A DNA stretch of 64,000 bases from Sediminicoccus sp. KRV36 (GCF_023243115.1 NZ_CP085081.1:4299001-4363000), one strand, 5' to 3'. Shown: positions 42,235 through 51,082, numbered from the stretch's first letter. Translations and numbers: made by a program. Notes: generated by a model not told the origin, from the sequence alone.

Positions 42235-43097
42235 CGATCCAGATCTTCGAAAATCTCGCCCCCCTGGCCGACCGCTATGACGGATATGTGCTGGACCTCT
42301 GGGGCGTGGTGCATGATGGCCGCCAGCCCTATCCCGGCGTGCTGGATTGCCTGACGGAGCTGAAGGCGCGCGGCAAGCGCGTGGTCTTCCTGACCAATGC
42401 GCCCCGCCGCGGCTGGTTCATCCAGACCATGCTGGATGGCATGGGCATCGAGCGTGATCTCTATGCCGGCATCATGTCCTCGGGCGAGGTGTCCTGGCTG
42501 TGGCTGAAGGAGCGGCAGCTGCCCTGGTTCGCGAAGCTTGGGCCCCGCGCCTATCACATCGGCCCGGAGCGGGATCTCTCCGTGGTGGAAGACGGCGCCG
42601 CAGAACTGGTGAAGCGGCCCGAGGATGCGCATTTCCTGCTCAACACCGGCCCCGACCCCGAGCGCAAATCCAAATCCGTCGAGCCCTATCGCGATGAGCT
42701 GCGCGCCTGCTTCGAAGCCGGCCTGCCCATGCTCTGCGTCAACCCCGACCGTGCCGTGATGGTGGCAGGGGACCGGCTGATCTGCGCCGGCGCGCTGGCG
42801 GACATCTATCTGGAATGGGGCGGCGATGTCTTCGAGGCCGGCAAGCCCGATGCTGCCGTCTATGGCCCGGTCATGGATCTGCTGGGCATGGCCGACAAAA
42901 GCCGCGTGCTGGCCATTGGCGATACCCCGCACACCGATCTCGCGGGCGCGCGCAATGCCGGCATTGACAGCCTATGGGCGCTGACGGGCCTGACGGCGGA
43001 TGCGCATGGCCAGGACCCGTCGCCAGGCCTGCTGGCGCATGTGCTGGCCGAGGAGGGCGAGGCCCCCATCGCCGCCCTGCGCAGCCTGCGCTGGTAG
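42231..43097 (+). CDS. HAD-superfamily class IIA (NagD-like) hydrolase
   Basis: A 288-residue phosphatase of the HAD IIA group (TIGR01459-type). Motif I is DLWGVVHDG, where the first Asp is the nucleophile. VFLTNAPR is motif II, and GKPDAAVY is motif III followed by AIGDTPHTDLAGARNAG, motif IV. A cap domain lies between motifs II and III. The substrate is unknown. It starts on the pyrD stop and may therefore be co-expressed with pyrimidine synthesis. Confidence 0.92.
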   Translation: MTIQIFENLAPLADRYDGYVLDLWGVVHDGRQPYPGVLDCLTELKARGKRVVFLTNAPRRGWFIQTMLDGMGIERDLYAGIMSSGEVSWLWLKERQLPWFAKLGPRAYHIGPERDLSVVEDGAAELVKRPEDAHFLLNTGPDPERKSKSVEPYRDELRACFEAGLPMLCVNPDRAVMVAGDRLICAGALADIYLEWGGDVFEAGKPDAAVYGPVMDLLGMADKSRVLAIGDTPHTDLAGARNAGIDSLWALTGLTADAHGQDPSPGLLAHVLAEEGEAPIAALRSLRW

Positions 43098-43104
43098 AAC
43101 GCGG

Positions 43105-43710
43105 TCAGAGGATCCGGCAGGCCTCGTCGAAGTCGAGGCGCGGGCTGCGCGCGAAGACGCCTTCCGGATCGCCATGGCCAAGATTGACCAGGAAGTTGGA
43201 TTTCCAGCCGGTATCGGCGAAGAACAGGTCATCCACCTTCATGTTGTCGAAGCCGCTCATGGCGCCGATATCCAGCCCCAGGGCGCGGGCGGCGATCATC
43301 AGGTAGGCGCCCTGCAAGGTGCCGTTGCGCATCGCCGTGGTATCCGCCAGCGACCAATTGCCGGCGAACCAGCTGCGCGCATCGGCATGCGGAAACAGCT
43401 TGGGCAGCTGGTCATAGAATTTCGGGTCATGCGCCACGATGACGGTGACCGGCGCGGTCATCGTCTTCTCGATATTGCCGGGCGAAAGGGCCTCCTTGAG
43501 CTTCGCCTTCCCCGCATCCGAGGTGATGAAGGCGAAGCGCGCGGGGGAGGAGTTGGCGCTGGTCGGGCCCCATTTCAGCAGGTCATACAGGGTGCGGAGA
43601 GTTTCCTCTGCCACCGGCTTGTCCTGCCACTTGTTCTGGGTCCGCGCCTCCCGGAAAATCTGGTCCAGGGCGGCGGCGTCCAGCGCCTGAAGCATGGGGG
43701 CCTCGGCCAT
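43105..43710 (-). CDS. rutE: Malonic semialdehyde reductase-like nitroreductase
   Basis: A 201-residue FMN-dependent nitroreductase-fold protein of the RutE/HadB type: [45 protein letters not shown], then [27 protein letters not shown]. RutE reduces malonic semialdehyde from uracil breakdown, but no other rut genes are here, so the actual substrate may differ. It starts two bases after the nfu stop. ATG 43710 is used; the frame stays open upstream inside nfu. Confidence 0.85.
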   Translation of the reverse strand: MAEAPMLQALDAAALDQIFREARTQNKWQDKPVAEETLRTLYDLLKWGPTSANSSPARFAFITSDAGKAKLKEALSPGNIEKTMTAPVTVIVAHDPKFYDQLPKLFPHADARSWFAGNWSLADTTAMRNGTLQGAYLMIAARALGLDIGAMSGFDNMKVDDLFFADTGWKSNFLVNLGHGDPEGVFARSPRLDFDEACRIL

Positions 43711-43712
43711 GC

Positions 43713-44273
43713 TCAGGCCTCGACCTGCTCGACGCCCTGAACCTCGGGCACATAGTGGCGCAGCATGTTCTCGACACCATGCTTGAGGGTGGCGCGCGAG
43801 GAGGGGCAGCCCGAGCAGGCACCCTGCATCTTCAGCTTCACGATGCCGTCGCGGAAGCCGCGGAAGACGATATCCCCGCCATCGCCCGCCACGGCCGGAC
43901 GCACCCGGCTGTCGAGCAATTCCTTGATCTGGGCCACGGCCTCGGCATCGGCGGGGTCGAAATCCTCGGCCGCATCCTCGCCAGCGCCTTCGATGACCGG
44001 CAATTCGGCCAGGAAATGCTCCATCACGGCGCCCAGCACCTGCGGGCGCAGCGCCTGCCATTCCGTCATGTCGAACTTCGTGACCGTGATGAAATCGGCG
44101 CCGAAGAACACCCGTGCCACACCTTCAAGGGCCAGCAGCCGCGTGGCCAGCGGCGAACGCTTGGCATCATCCCCCACCACGAAATCAGCCGTGCCATCCT
44201 GGCCCATGACATCGCGCCCGGGGAGAAATTTCAGCGTGGCGGGGTTCGGTGTGCTTTCGGTTTCGATGAACAT
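43713..44273 (-). CDS. nfu: NifU family Fe-S carrier protein (Nfu)
   Basis: A 186-residue protein with the Nfu N-terminal domain ([19 protein letters not shown]) and a C-terminal NifU-like domain. The latter carries the cluster-binding pair C153 and C156 in ACSGCPSS. It carries or repairs [4Fe-4S] clusters for client enzymes. The product should be cytoplasmic. It is followed directly by the nitroreductase gene. No other Fe-S assembly genes are adjacent. Confidence 0.94.
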   Translation of the reverse strand: MFIETESTPNPATLKFLPGRDVMGQDGTADFVVGDDAKRSPLATRLLALEGVARVFFGADFITVTKFDMTEWQALRPQVLGAVMEHFLAELPVIEGAGEDAAEDFDPADAEAVAQIKELLDSRVRPAVAGDGGDIVFRGFRDGIVKLKMQGACSGCPSSRATLKHGVENMLRHYVPEVQGVEQVEA

Positions 44274-44397
44274 AGCAGGTCCCTGACGGCTTTTTTCTAC
44301 AGGACCTATGTGGTCCGGATTGCCTGGGCTGACAAGTCAAACACCCTGGCAAGCGCCTTGCAGCAGCCCCATGGCAGACCCGCCCCCGGAGCCCGAC

Positions 44398-44865
44398 ATG
44401 CTGGACCCCATTCGCCTCGCCTTCCGCCCGCCCGGCAGCCTGAATCTGCCAGGCCCGCCCGATCGCGGCCCCGAACTCGGCCCCGACGAAGCCATCCCCA
44501 TCCCAGGCGAGCTGGCCTTCGACGAGGTGCTGCAAGGCCTCAACCCCCTGCATCATCTGCCGGGGGTGGGCATGATCTACCGGGCGGTGACGGGCACCGA
44601 GATCCACCCGGCCATGCGCGCCCTGGGGGCCGGCATCACCGGCGGGCCACTCGGCATGGCGCTGGCGGGCGTGATGTCCGCCATCGAGATGACGCAGCCA
44701 CTGGAGCGCATCCGCGCCGCCATGGCCGGCGAGCCCGACCCGCTGACCCTCGCCCGCCAGCCCGTCGCAAGCGCCGATGTGAACGCCGCCTACCAACGCT
44801 GGTCCGAACTGGCCAACCCCACCCGCCTGGCCGCCGCAACTGCGGCGGCGCGGGCGTTGGTGTGA
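44398..44865 (+). CDS. Hypothetical protein with Gly-rich hydrophobic motif
   Basis: A 155-residue protein. The middle reads FDEVLQGLNPLHHLPGVGMIYRAVTGTEIHPAMRALGAGITGGPLGMALAGVMSAIE, a motif I have seen in uncharacterised alphaproteobacterial proteins. The glycine-rich stretch GAGITGGPLGMALAGV could insert in a membrane. ATG 44398 follows GGAG at six bases and is preferred over ATG 44371. A run of strong hairpins follows the stop. The function is unknown. Confidence 0.65.
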   Translation: MLDPIRLAFRPPGSLNLPGPPDRGPELGPDEAIPIPGELAFDEVLQGLNPLHHLPGVGMIYRAVTGTEIHPAMRALGAGITGGPLGMALAGVMSAIEMTQPLERIRAAMAGEPDPLTLARQPVASADVNAAYQRWSELANPTRLAAATAAARALV

Positions 44866-44875
44866 GGGGAACTCC

Positions 44876-44998
44876 CTGGGAGAGGCGCTGCCTCTCCCAG
44901 ACCCTCACCGCCAGCGGCGTGACGCCCCTGGACCCGTCATGAGTTGGGGCCATTGGAGGGAGCGTCCTGGGGAGGACAGCATCCTCCCCAGGACGCTC
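44876..44998. repeat. Two perfect long hairpins between convergent genes
   Basis: First hairpin: CTGGGAGAGGC-GCT-GCCTCTCCCAG at 44876-44900 (11-bp stem). Second: a 17-bp perfect stem, arms 44960-44976 and 44982-44998, with a CAGCA loop. They lie between the ends of the hypothetical gene (plus) and yggS (minus), where they could serve as bidirectional terminators. Neither has a T run. Their G+C-rich phrases look like a dispersed palindromic element rather than a simple terminator. Confidence 0.85.
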
Positions 44999-45002
44999 TC
45001 TC

Positions 45003-45677
45003 TCAGGCCGGTGCGCGCGCGCCGAAGATGGCCGAGCCGACGCGGACATGGGTGGCGCCGTGGCGGATGGCGGTCTCGAAATCGCCACTCATGCCCATGG
45101 AGAGGGTCTGCAGGCCGTGCTGGTTGGCGAGTTGCGCGAGAAGGGTGAAGTGTGGGCCCGGATCTTCCTCGGCCGGGGGGATGCACATCAGGCCGGTGAC
45201 GGGCAGTGCGTATTCGGTGAGGCATTGCCGGATGAACGCGTCGGCCTCGGCGGGGAGAATGCCGGCCTTCTGCGGTTCGTTGCCGGTATTGACCTGGATG
45301 AGCAGCGCCGGCCGCCGGCCTTCTTTCTGGATGGCCTCGGCCAGGGCGAGGGCAAGCTTCGGGCGGTCCAGGGTTTCGATGACGTCGGCCAGGCGCACCG
45401 CGTCGCGGACCTTGTTGGTTTGCAGCGGGCCGATGATGTGCAGCCGCAGGTCGGGCCAGGCCGCGCGCAGCCCGGGGAATTTGCCGGCGGCCTCCTGCAC
45501 GCGGTTCTCGCCAAACAGGCGCTGCCCCGCGGCCAAAGCCGCTTCCACCGCCCCCACCGGGTTCGTCTTGGAGACGGCAACGAGCTGCGCCGAACCGGGC
45601 GCGCGGCCGGCCATCTGCGTGGCGGCCTCGATTCGGGCGCGGATTTCGGTCAGCTTGGCGGCGATGTCTTCGAACAT
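45003..45677 (-). CDS. yggS: YggS/PROSC-family pyridoxal phosphate homeostasis protein
   Basis: A 224-residue PLP-binding TIM-barrel protein without known catalysis, important for vitamin B6 balance. VAVSKTNPVGAVEAAL contains the PLP lysine. LFGENRVQEAAGK, HIIGPLQTNKVR and the C-terminal SMGMSGDFETAIRHGATHVRVGSAIFG are diagnostic. Its ATG (45675-45677) overlaps the ATG of the divergent ThiE-like gene within one CATG. A TATTCT seven bases upstream of the ATG hints that the transcript could be leaderless. Confidence 0.94.
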   Translation of the reverse strand: MFEDIAAKLTEIRARIEAATQMAGRAPGSAQLVAVSKTNPVGAVEAALAAGQRLFGENRVQEAAGKFPGLRAAWPDLRLHIIGPLQTNKVRDAVRLADVIETLDRPKLALALAEAIQKEGRRPALLIQVNTGNEPQKAGILPAEADAFIRQCLTEYALPVTGLMCIPPAEEDPGPHFTLLAQLANQHGLQTLSMGMSGDFETAIRHGATHVRVGSAIFGARAPA

Positions 45678-46248
45678 GCCACATAGAATAGGGCGACGTG
45701 GCGGGAGCGCCATCCCGGCCACCTGGCTGCTGAGCGACCCGATTCGGCTGCCCGACCCCAGCGCCATGGTCGCGCGCCTGCCGCGCGGGGCGGCGGTGCT
45801 GCTGCGTGGCGCGGCCCCCGAGGTGGCCCGGCGGGTGGCGCGGCTCTGCCGGGTGCGGGGCTTGGTCCTGCTGGTCTCGGGGGAGGGGCGGCTCGCCTTG
45901 CGGCTGGGCGCCGGGCTGCATGTGCCGGACCGGACGCCGACGCGGGACCTGCTGCCCTTCCTGCTGAACCGGCGGGGGCGCTGGCTTTCGGCGGCACTGC
46001 ACGGACGGGCCGGAATCGCGCGGACGCGGCGGATTTCCGCGGATTTGGCCCTGGTCTCCCCGGTCTTTGCCACGGCGAGCCATCCCGGGGCCGCGGCACT
46101 CGGCCCGCTGCGCTGGGCCGCATTGGCGCGGGCGGCGCGGCGGCCGGCGGTGGCGCTGGGGGGCATGTCGGCCCGGGCCATGCGGCGCCTGCCCCGCCCA
46201 TTGGCGGTGGGGTGGGCCGGGATCGCGGTTTGGGGAGATGTGTCTTGA
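45676..46248 (+). CDS. Thiamine phosphate synthase (ThiE)-like protein
   Basis: A 190-residue TIM-barrel-like protein. WLLSDPIRLPDP, VLLRG, GLVLLVSGEGRLALRLGAGLHVPDR, SAALHGRAGIARTRR, DLALVSPVFATASHPGAAALGPLRWAALARAA and PAVALGGM follow the ThiE order, including the SPVFAT-x-SHP-G phosphate loop. It is shorter and more divergent than Escherichia coli ThiE and lacks some pyrophosphate-binding residues, so it may be a TenI-like paralogue. ATG 45676 is the only reasonable start; no Shine-Dalgarno is seen. Confidence 0.75.
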   Translation: MPHRIGRRGGSAIPATWLLSDPIRLPDPSAMVARLPRGAAVLLRGAAPEVARRVARLCRVRGLVLLVSGEGRLALRLGAGLHVPDRTPTRDLLPFLLNRRGRWLSAALHGRAGIARTRRISADLALVSPVFATASHPGAAALGPLRWAALARAARRPAVALGGMSARAMRRLPRPLAVGWAGIAVWGDVS

Positions 46249-46263
46249 GAGACACAGTGTCTC
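46249..46263. promoter_or_regulatory. Short perfect inverted repeat upstream of the porin gene
   Basis: GAGACAC-A-GTGTCTC starts one base after the stop of the ThiE-like gene and about 210 bases upstream of the porin. It could be a protein-binding operator or part of a weak terminator; there is no T run. I see no better clue in the 226-base gap apart from a good AGGAGAG just before the porin ATG. Confidence 0.35.
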
Positions 46264-46474
46264 AGGGAAGTCGCGCCTGGGCGATGAAGCCGGTTGCCGG
46301 GGCGCAATCCGCCGACGCATAGTCCGCGCCGGACCCAGTGATCATTGGGTTGTGATGCGTATCCAGCCCTGGCTGGTTCCTTTGCAACCCGGAGGGTTAC
46401 GGCTTCTTCCAGCGATGGAGGGAGAGGGTCAGGGGAACCAGCCGGCTGTGTCCGGCATGTGAGGAGAGTATAAC

Positions 46475-47902
46475 ATGCGCAAGATTTTGCTGGGCACGAC
46501 GGCAGTCGTCTCGGCGGTCGTGGGCGCTGCCGTTATGGCACCCCAGGCCTCCGCTCAGGAAGCGCCGACCGTTCGTCTCGGCGGCTTCTTCCGGGCTTAT
46601 TATGGCTACACGCAACAGAGCAGCGCCCAGTCCACCACTTCGACCGGCCTGCCGGTGAATGTTGGCGGCGGCACTGAGAACCTGCCGGGCGTTGCGCCCA
46701 GCACGACGGCGACCAACAACCAGGCGCGCCTCGGCAAGCACGACATCTCGACCGATGCCGGCATTGACGTGATCGTGAACGGCAAGCTGGCCAATGGCCT
46801 GACCTACGGCGCCACGATCTCGCTGAACAGCAGCGGCATCGAAGGCCGTCAGGTGGTGCAGGGCCGCGCTTCGGCCGGCAAGACCACCGTCGCCGTTGAC
46901 GAAATGTACGCCTTCATCGCCCACCCGCGCTTTGGTCAGATTCGCTTCGGCGACGAAGACGGCGTGATGGGCGGCCTGATGAACTCGGGCTGGGTGCAGG
47001 GCTTCGGCACGGGTGGCGTGCATGGTTCGTGGGAGTCCTTCGTGACCCGCCAGGCTGGCGGCCGCACGACGACCGCTCCGGGCGGTCTGGGTGATGCTTC
47101 CAAGATCATCTACATGACGCCGCAGTGGGCTGGCTTCGACTTCGGTGCGTCCTTCGCCCCGAACGCGAACACCGGTGAAGACGTCGGCTGCCCGAACAAC
47201 GGCAACTCCGGCTATTGCGATCGCGCCACGGCTTTCACCGGCGCCCGCAACTTCGGCATCTACGCTGCTGGTCCTGAGCAGGCTGCTCGCCGCAACGAAT
47301 ACCAGCTGGCGGCTCGCTGGCGTGGTAATCTGGGTGGCGTCGGCGTTGCCGCCACCGTCGGCTACATCGGCGCGGGCGCTGCCCGTGACCTGACGACCGC
47401 CGGCGCTCAGCAGACCGTGTTCAACAACATGAACATCTGGCAGGCTGGTGTGCAGGCGAGCTATGCCGGCTTCACGGTTGGCGCGAACTACACCTACGGC
47501 GACTACAACTTCTTCTGGGGCAACACCCTGCGTGGTGACCGTCAGGCGGAGCAGATCGTTGTCGGTGGCCAGTACGTCGCCGGGCCGATCACCGTTGGTG
47601 CCAACTTCGTGACCGGCCTCTTTGAGGGCGGCAACCGCGATACCTTCACCGATGTGGGCAACCGCTTCACTGTGGCTCGCACGCCGGTTGTTGCTGGCAC
47701 CTCCACCAACGCCGCCATGATGCGTCGCTGGGGCATGGGCGCTGGTGCCAACTACCGTCTGGCTCCCGGCATGGATCTGATCGCCGAGTATGTCTACTAC
47801 TCGGTGCGTGAGCAGGGCCGTGACCTCGACCCGAACCGCGGTGGCATCCAGAGCCGTGCGTTCAGCAACGTGTTCCTGACGGGCGTGCGCCTGGCCTTCT
47901 GA
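46475..47902 (+). CDS. Gram-negative porin (outer membrane)
   Basis: A 475-residue outer-membrane beta-barrel. A clear signal peptide (MRKILLGTTAVVSAVVGAAVMAPQASAQ) is followed by APTVRLGGFFRAYYGY, the first strand. Alternating strands follow throughout, and the protein ends on a phenylalanine (TGVRLAF), the BAM recognition signal. AFIAHPRFGQIRFGDEDGVMGGLM resembles the eyelet loop region of general porins. It has an ideal AGGAGAG and a strong terminator, and codons shift towards GGT, GCT and CGT, so it is probably very highly expressed. Confidence 0.93.
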   Translation: MRKILLGTTAVVSAVVGAAVMAPQASAQEAPTVRLGGFFRAYYGYTQQSSAQSTTSTGLPVNVGGGTENLPGVAPSTTATNNQARLGKHDISTDAGIDVIVNGKLANGLTYGATISLNSSGIEGRQVVQGRASAGKTTVAVDEMYAFIAHPRFGQIRFGDEDGVMGGLMNSGWVQGFGTGGVHGSWESFVTRQAGGRTTTAPGGLGDASKIIYMTPQWAGFDFGASFAPNANTGEDVGCPNNGNSGYCDRATAFTGARNFGIYAAGPEQAARRNEYQLAARWRGNLGGVGVAATVGYIGAGAARDLTTAGAQQTVFNNMNIWQAGVQASYAGFTVGANYTYGDYNFFWGNTLRGDRQAEQIVVGGQYVAGPITVGANFVTGLFEGGNRDTFTDVGNRFTVARTPVVAGTSTNAAMMRRWGMGAGANYRLAPGMDLIAEYVYYSVREQGRDLDPNRGGIQSRAFSNVFLTGVRLAF

Positions 47903-47939
47903 GGCCCGGTTCACACCACGTCACAACTCGTGACTAGAG

Positions 47940-47974
47940 GGGGCGGCGGGGAAACCCGCCGCCCCTTTTCTTTT
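47940..47974 (+). terminator. Rho-independent terminator of the porin gene
   Basis: Perfect 11-bp stem (arms 47940-47950 and 47955-47965) with a GAAA tetraloop, followed by TTTTCTTTT. It begins 37 bases after the porin stop. It is the clearest intrinsic terminator in the window. Confidence 0.95.
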
Positions 47975-48002
47975 CGGCGTCGCTCCATTAAGCCTCCGTG
48001 CC

Positions 48003-48560
48003 ATGACGCATATCGCACGCCCGATTCGGATGCTCGGCCCGGTTCTCCTGCTGGGTGCGGCCCTGCCCCTCCTGGCCGCCTGCTCCGGTGGGCGGCAGGT
48101 GCAGAATGAAGAATACGGCACCGATAACCGCCGCGAGCTGGCCCTGCGCCAGACCGGCGCGGCCACCAATTCCGGCATCGTCGTCTTCGGTGTGGATCGC
48201 TCCCGCCAGGCTCAGGAAGCGGCCGCGGGTGGCGGTGGGATGACGGTCAACGCCTTCCTGTGGCGCGCCACGCTGGACACTCTCTCCTTCATGCCGCTGG
48301 CCAGTGCCGACCCCTTCGGCGGCGTCGTCATCACCGACTGGTATTCCCCCCCCCAGGCCGAGGGCGAGCGCTTCAAAGCCACGGCCTATGTGATCGGCCG
48401 GCAATTGCGTTCAGATGGCGTGCGGGTGCAGGTGTTCCGGCAAATTCAGCGCGGCAACCAGTGGGTGGATGCCCCGGCCTCGACGGCCACGAATTCCGAA
48501 ATGGAAGACCGCGTCCTCGCCCGCGCGCGCGAACTGCGTAGCCAGTCAGCCGGGCGCTGA
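48003..48560 (+). CDS. DUF3576 lipoprotein
   Basis: A 185-residue putative lipoprotein. The signal ends in LLAAC (C27), and the mature part carries TVNAFLWRATLDTLSFMPLASADPFGGVVITDWYS, the DUF3576 core. FKATAYVIGRQLRSDGVRVQVFRQ follows. The family is restricted mostly to alphaproteobacteria and has no known function; an envelope role is likely. ATG 48003 is close after the porin terminator, so it should have its own promoter. Confidence 0.9.
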   Translation: MTHIARPIRMLGPVLLLGAALPLLAACSGGRQVQNEEYGTDNRRELALRQTGAATNSGIVVFGVDRSRQAQEAAAGGGGMTVNAFLWRATLDTLSFMPLASADPFGGVVITDWYSPPQAEGERFKATAYVIGRQLRSDGVRVQVFRQIQRGNQWVDAPASTATNSEMEDRVLARARELRSQSAGR

Positions 48561-48691
48561 ACAACGGGCTTCTGCACGCGCCCGCCAAGCCGATCCATCG
48601 CCTCGCTTGGCCGGGTGAAACTGGCCGATGGCGCCTGGCGAAGGGGCAGAGCACCCAGCGTCTCGCCTGAAGCGCCGCATGCGTGCCGGGC

Positions 48692-49168
48692 TCAGCCGGA
48701 TCTGATTTCAACCAGCCGCTCGATGATCCCCAGCATCTTCAGGATGTCCTGCTCGCGCAGCGCGTCAATCTTCGCGTGCAGCGCCTCGATCTCCAGCTCC
48801 GCCTTCACATTGATCCGGTAGTCGGACTCGGCATTGCGCCGATCCACTTCCGAGGCGCGATTCTGGCTCATCATGATGATGGGCGCCGTGTAGGCCGCCT
48901 GAAAGGAGAGGACCAGATTGAGCAGGATGAAGGGATAAGGATCCCAGCGCGCGATCACAGCGGTGATGTTCAGGCCGATCCAGATGGCTAGCAGCGTGGA
49001 TTGGATCAGGATGAAACGCCAGGAGCCGACGATCCGCGCCACGGCATCGGCGACGCGCTGGCCGGTGCCGGGCGGCATGGCCGCGACGCTGCGCGCGGGC
49101 CGCTCGGCCCGCAGCGCCAGCAGGGTGGCTTGTTCCTCAGGCGTGATCTGGAAGCGGGGCATGGGCAT
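48692..49168 (-). CDS. DUF1003 membrane protein
   Basis: A 158-residue protein with two transmembrane helices. FILIQSTLLAIWIGLNITAVI and DPYPFILLNLVLSFQAAYTAPIIMMSQNRA with DRRNAESDYRINVKAELEIEALHAKID are the DUF1003 signature; a helical tail follows. The function is unknown. It converges with the DUF3576 gene. The ATG at 49168 or the in-frame ATG two codons later are equally possible starts. Confidence 0.93.
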   Translation of the reverse strand: MPMPRFQITPEEQATLLALRAERPARSVAAMPPGTGQRVADAVARIVGSWRFILIQSTLLAIWIGLNITAVIARWDPYPFILLNLVLSFQAAYTAPIIMMSQNRASEVDRRNAESDYRINVKAELEIEALHAKIDALREQDILKMLGIIERLVEIRSG

Positions 49169-49230
49169 TCTCCGGGCGAAACTCGCCAGGATAGCGCGCC
49201 CATGCGCCCGATGGTTGCCTCCAGCGCGGC

Positions 49231-49713
49231 TCAGAGAGCGGCGAGAACCGTCTCGGCCTTGCTGACCTCGAAAGCGCCCGGCTCTTCGACGGCCACATGG
49301 GTGACCACGCCATTCTTGGCGATCAGCACGAAGCGCTGGCAGCGCATGCCCAGGCCACGGGCCGTCAGGTCGAATTCCAGGCCCATCGCCATGGTGAAGG
49401 CGGCACTGCCATCGGCCAGCATCGCGACCTTGCCGGCCGCCCCCTGATCCTTGCCCCAGGCGCCCATGACAAAGACGTCGTTCACGGCCATGCAGGCGAT
49501 GGTGTCCACGCCCTTGGCGGTGAATTCGGCGGCGTGGTTCACAAAGCCGGGCAAGTGCTTGGCCGAGCAGGTGGGCGTGAAGGCGCCAGGCACGCCAAAC
49601 AGCACGACGGTCTTGCCGCCGAAGAACTCCTCGGTGGAGACCTCCTGCGGGCCATCGGCCGTGGCCTGCATGAGCTTGGCCGAGGGGATTTTGTCGCCGA
49701 CCTTGATCGTCAT
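49231..49713 (-). CDS. Peroxiredoxin (Prx5/AhpE-like)
   Basis: A 160-residue thiol peroxidase of the Prx5 group. The peroxidatic cysteine C49 is in PGAFTPTCSAKHLPGF, and a second conserved Cys lies in LGMRCQRFVLI. The likely job is reduction of hydrogen and alkyl peroxides in the cytoplasm, with glutathione or thioredoxin as reductant. MTIKVGDKIPSAKL is the family-typical start. It is divergent from the YqgE gene. Confidence 0.94.
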   Translation of the reverse strand: MTIKVGDKIPSAKLMQATADGPQEVSTEEFFGGKTVVLFGVPGAFTPTCSAKHLPGFVNHAAEFTAKGVDTIACMAVNDVFVMGAWGKDQGAAGKVAMLADGSAAFTMAMGLEFDLTARGLGMRCQRFVLIAKNGVVTHVAVEEPGAFEVSKAETVLAAL

Positions 49714-49812
49714 CCGGAAGTGCCTCCGAGGGGGGTTGAGCGTCCTGGTTTAGGCGGTTCCGCGCGGGCTGTCACGCTTGCGGCGGAGCGGCTGCCGCGC
49801 CACATTCATGCC

Positions 49813-50448
49813 ATGTCCCCCCGTGATCCCAAGCCGGCCAAGGGGCGGCCCGGCAAGCCGAACCCAAGCCCCCCCAACCCGCCTGGCCGCAACCGCAGCG
49901 CCTTGGCCGGGCAATTGCTGATCGCCATGCCGCATCTGCAGGACCCGAATTTCGCGGGGAGCCTGATCTGCCTTTGCGCACATTCGCCCGATGGCGCCAT
50001 GGGGCTGATTCTCAATCAGCCCATCCCGACCCTCAGCTTCGAGGCGCTGCTGAAGCAGATCGGCGTGGAGCCGTTGCCGCCGCAACGCAGCATCCGCATG
50101 GTCAATGGCGGCCCGGTGGAAGAAGGCCGTGGCTTCGTGCTGCACAGCGCGGAATGGCAGGCCGAGGGCTCGATGGTGGTGACGGGCGATGTGACCCTGA
50201 CCGCGAGCCTGGACGTGCTGAAGGCCATCGCCGCCGGCGGCGGGCCGCGCCAGGGTCTGCTGGCACTGGGCTATGCAGGCTGGGGTGCCGGGCAATTGGA
50301 GCGCGAAATCGCCCGCAATGACTGGCTGCACGTGGCCCCGGATGAGGATCTGATCTTCGGCGGGGAGGATGCGACGCGCTGGCGGCGGGCGCTGGCGAAG
50401 CTGAAGGTGGACCCGCTGCTGCTCTCGGGGGCGGCGGGGCGGGCCTAG
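49813..50448 (+). CDS. algH: YqgE/AlgH family protein
   Basis: A 211-residue protein of the YqgE/AlgH fold. LAGQLLIAMPHLQDPNFAGSLICLCAHSPDGAMGLILNQP is the diagnostic start, followed by NGGPVEEGRGFVLHS and the C-terminal LGYAGWGAGQLEREIARNDWL. The family is conserved but its function is not settled; AlgH was linked to alginate regulation in Pseudomonas. A basic Pro-rich N-terminal extension (residues 1-30) is unusual but belongs to the frame from ATG 49813. Confidence 0.9.
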   Translation: MSPRDPKPAKGRPGKPNPSPPNPPGRNRSALAGQLLIAMPHLQDPNFAGSLICLCAHSPDGAMGLILNQPIPTLSFEALLKQIGVEPLPPQRSIRMVNGGPVEEGRGFVLHSAEWQAEGSMVVTGDVTLTASLDVLKAIAAGGGPRQGLLALGYAGWGAGQLEREIARNDWLHVAPDEDLIFGGEDATRWRRALAKLKVDPLLLSGAAGRA

Positions 50449-50848
50449 CAGCCTGCTGGAAGATCTCGGTGATGGGATCGAGGGGCTGGCCTCTCGAGGC
50501 CTCGGCAGGAAACTCGTTTCCTGCACCTTCATCCAGGGGCCTTTACCACCGCAAATCCACAAAACCGGGTTTCCTGGTGGGGTTGGCCGGAGAGCGGAGA
50601 CAACGCGAGAGGTCAAAGCCTTTTCGCTGCCTCGATGTCTTCAACGGCCTGCCAAGGCCTCACCCCCGCCGAGGAAAAACCGGCCGGACGGCAGGCGTGA
50701 AGATCCTGCCCAGAGGCAGCCGCGGCCGGCGGAACGAGAGCGCCCATGAGCGCAGATCAGAGGATGGTTTTGCAGAAAGAAACCTCAAGACCGGCCCAGT
50801 GACCAGAAGGCCACGGCCGTGCGGCGCCCGAATTCGGGCGCAGGCTGG
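50449..50848. other. 400-base spacer without a recognisable gene
   Basis: No frame here has family-like content; the long plus-strand frame across it is Arg/Pro/Ser-rich and looks spurious. The one clear structure is the inverted repeat GCAGGAAAC-TC-GTTTCCTGC at 50505-50524. Codon-position bias looks weak compared with neighbours. It may hold a decayed gene or an RNA. Confidence 0.5.
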
Positions 50849-51082
50849 TCAGCGCTGCGTGCCGCCAGCCCAGCCTTCCACCAGCCGGTCGGAGCTCTCA
50901 CCGGCGCGGGTGCGAAGTTCCGCCGCCAGGCGCGCATCGCGGCGCAACTGGCTCATCCGCTGTTTCTCGCTCGCCCGGCGGCGGCTATCCTGCCACACGA
51001 ACACCAGGGGAACGCAGGCCAGGGCCAACATGAAGGCGCCCAGGAGATGCGGCGAAATATGTACAAGACTGCTGATCATCAT
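50849..51082 (-). CDS. Small single-helix membrane protein
   Basis: A 77-residue product. An N-terminal transmembrane helix (LLGAFMLALACVPLVFVW, residues about 12-30) is followed by a charged helical tail (QDSRRRASEKQRMSQLRRDARLAAELRTRAGESSD). GGAG six bases before ATG 51082 supports this start over the longer frame. The topology recalls small inner-membrane or phage-shock-like proteins, but no family is recognised. It is divergent from the PepSY/two-component genes. Confidence 0.55.
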   Translation of the reverse strand: MMISSLVHISPHLLGAFMLALACVPLVFVWQDSRRRASEKQRMSQLRRDARLAAELRTRAGESSDRLVEGWAGGTQR

